This document shows positions 62,312 to 64,000 of a stretch of DNA of 64,000 bases, one piece after another. Both the position numbers and the translations under genes were made by a program. The notes under the pieces are model-generated. The model searched no databases and was not told the origin of the DNA. It saw only the letters and a list, made by a program, of their open reading frames with translations. Each line of letters begins with the position of its first letter. The first letter of the stretch is position 1. The stretch is from Myoxocephalus aenaeus. Its lineage: Eukaryota > Chordata > Actinopteri > Perciformes > Cottidae. The DNA is taken from the NCBI GenBank assembly GCA_038501785.1, contig JBAMJR010000195.1, positions 5,270,001 through 5,334,000 of the forward strand. The letters are read 5' to 3'.

Positions 62312-63148
62312 TCAGCCATTTAAATGAATCTTACCAATATAGGTATGAGTTACTCTGCTAACTTCTGGCTGTGTTGTGTTCAATTTGGTCAGTGAACAGT
62401 CTCGTTGTGTATTCCCGGCAGCTGTAAAACTGTGGAGAGAAGTGTATATTTTATCTGACACCCTGTGACAGTTTATTGCTGTAGTATTGTCAGATCTGCT
62501 GACTAAGGAGCTGCAGCTACCGGACTTAAGAAGACGGGAGCTGGTTTTATTGTTCTGGCTTGCAACCCAGCGATGCAGAGTGAATTGGAAATGATAAAAA
62601 ATCTGGGGACAAAGGGAGTGTTGGACACATCTATCACTCTCACCAGGTTTCCCTTCTAGACATCGAACACTTCTGCTTCTCCAACGATATGAGAATCTCT
62701 GAAGTCCATATTTGATGTATTTGGAGGTATACCTGCTTTTTATATTTATTCTGCAACTGCTGATCTGCGTCACCAAAAGGAAATATGTCTCCGACAATAG
62801 TTTTCTCCCCCTGATTCTACAAAGGTGTGGCTGGAATAGAACTAAGCTGAACCGTATCACAATCTAAAGGCTTTACATGATGCATATGGTTAGAAGATGG
62901 CTACAGATAATGTGTAACCATCAAGAAACAGGTGAATTTGGTACCAGAACGTGAGGGACCGTGTGTGATGCTGCCACGCCTGACAGCTTCACCTTGTTGT
63001 TGCCTGTCACGGGGGATTATCCTCACTACTGACAGCTTTTGTGAGAAAGTGAACGTATCGCTGTTCTTGTCTTATTCAAAATCACCGCCGTATAAATGCT
63101 GTGAATGCTGAATAGCATGTGGAAATATGTGCCTCTGCTTCCATCCAG
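62312..63148. other. Upstream or intronic sequence of the K2P gene
   Basis: Nothing firm was recognised. A 182-codon minus-strand ORF (62312-62860) has no family resemblance and is of a length that can occur by chance in a 64-kb window. A (CAG)n run lies at about 62053-62074, just before this stretch. Confidence 0.4.
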
Positions 63149-63278
63149 TGTCCCGTCCCTCAGAGTGCGAGGTGGACGGGCTCCCCAGTGGTTACGGATC
63201 CAGGGACTCCATCCTCAGGCCTGGTGACAAGAAGGACTTGAAAAGACGAAGGCGTGGGCAACTGAGGCGGATTGATAG
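63149..63278 (+). other. Candidate upstream exon of the K2P channel (5' UTR or N-terminal extension)
   Basis: A donor (GATAG|gtataa) at 63278/63279 and acceptor-like CAGs at 63148 or 63163 delimit it. When joined to the exon starting at 63557 the reading frame is continuous with the channel's ATG at 63645, passing RRRRGQLRRIDSCGSWDPG across the junction. So it could encode an N-terminal extension. An ATG at 63127 lies in the same frame, upstream of the acceptor-like sites. Confidence 0.45.
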
Positions 63279-63644
63279 GTATAAGCTCAATTATTATGGC
63301 TGCATCTGTCTTTGCATTCATGACGTTGATCATGTATGTTTTTTTTGTACTCGTGCAGTCAAATCCGTTCAAAGTGTCAGGCAGGTCAGATGACTGGCGT
63401 TTTATCGAGGATGTTTCATTTGCTGTGTGTCAGCGTCTGTGGGCAGGCCTGAGTCCACTTAATGCCTCAGGTGCAGACGTGTAAACCGCCTGGGTTGCAG
63501 TCAGGCGCCGTTTCCAGCTTGAAACCCTTGTGTTCGTGTGGTTGCTGATGTTTCAGCTGCGGCAGCTGGGATCCCGGCCACACCAGCCCCGAGGCTGGCA
63601 AAGGGAAACAGCAGCCTACGTTCGGACTGAGTCGAGGTTCAGCC

Positions 63645-63833
63645 ATGCGCTGCTCCACCTTGCTCGGCATCCTCACGGGGGTGCTTCTCTACTTGGTGCT
63701 GGGAGCTGTGGTGTTCCGCTCGCTGGAGGCTCCGCGAGAGGAGGGCAAGCACATGCAGCTGCAGGACACACGCCGGGACTTCTTGTTGAACTTCACCTGC
63801 ATGGGCCCGGACGACCTACAGACCCTTATAGAG
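63645..63833 (+). CDS. kcnk4: Two-pore-domain K+ channel, TRAAK/KCNK4-like, N-terminal exon (rest lies right of the window)
   Basis: K2P channels carry background potassium current across the plasma membrane; the TREK/TRAAK branch is opened by stretch, lipids and heat. The exon 63557-63833 contains an ATG at 63645 and reads MRCSTLLGILTGVLLYLVLG, AVVFRSLEAPREEGKH..., the first transmembrane helix (residues about 5-24) followed by the start of the extracellular cap, with NFTC carrying an N-glycosylation sequon and the cap cysteine. This closely follows the mammalian TRAAK N-terminus ([20 protein letters not shown]). The donor is GAG|gtacag. The pore loops are outside the window, so I cannot check selectivity-filter residues. 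A TALK-type member (KCNK16/17) is the main alternative because of NFTC. Confidence 0.75.
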
Positions 63834-64000
63834 GTACAGCAGATCTTCTCATGACGTGTCTCATGACAGCATATGTTTAATTTGGGTTGGTAGACACTGA
63901 AAAGTATCATAAACACAACTTGTGAATGACAATTTGCATTCTTCAGCGGTTAGATTTATAGATGAATTTGCTGGCAAAAAAAAAAGCTGAGAGTCAAACT

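Noticed and set aside
62312..62860. 182-aa minus-strand ORF
   Set aside because: No family resemblance, no splice or promoter context, and one ORF of this length is expected by chance in a window of this size and composition.

Overview
The window looks like ordinary chromosomal DNA of a teleost fish. Every gene is split by GT-AG introns, the intergenic DNA is A+T-rich and full of (CA)n/(GT)n microsatellites, and the mobile elements are fish types: an L2/CR1-like LINE, tRNA-type SINE fragments and hAT or piggyBac-like ends. There are no operons, CRISPR arrays or phage genes. All exon joins below were read by eye from splice sites and phase. I did not find a clearly new biological system.

Layout, left to right. 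(1) 1-3175, + strand: last three coding exons and 3' UTR of tmem164, a multi-pass membrane protein linked to ether-lipid acylation. (2) 5240-18520, - strand: the complete six-exon ammecr1, convergent with tmem164, with a 3' UTR of nearly 5 kb and a GC-rich first exon. (3) 19100-24060: gene-poor divergent interval. (4) 24140-36125, + strand: complete kif4, the chromosome-associated kinesin, with one untranslated and 30 coding exons (1227 aa, no frame breaks). (5) 36130-46480: about 10 kb of repeats, decayed transposon traces, a nuclear-receptor-type palindrome and two doubtful ORF regions. (6) 46568-55825, + strand: complete adenylosuccinate synthase, adss2-like, 13 coding exons (473 aa). Its intron 11 carries a 5'-truncated LINE on the opposite strand with a 425-codon reverse-transcriptase frame still open. 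(7) 55830-63148: intergenic or upstream sequence with many simple repeats. (8) 63149-63833, + strand: the first exons of a two-pore-domain potassium channel, closest to TRAAK/kcnk4, running off the right edge.

The genes do unrelated housekeeping or neuronal jobs: lipid remodelling, a conserved nuclear/cytosolic protein, mitotic chromosome and spindle function, AMP synthesis and leak K+ current. They share no pathway. The points most worth a second look are a perfect TISU-type start context on ammecr1, a nested stem-loop in its 3' UTR, an in-frame upstream exon on the K2P channel, the open LINE frame inside adss2, and several perfect inverted repeats in intergenic DNA.
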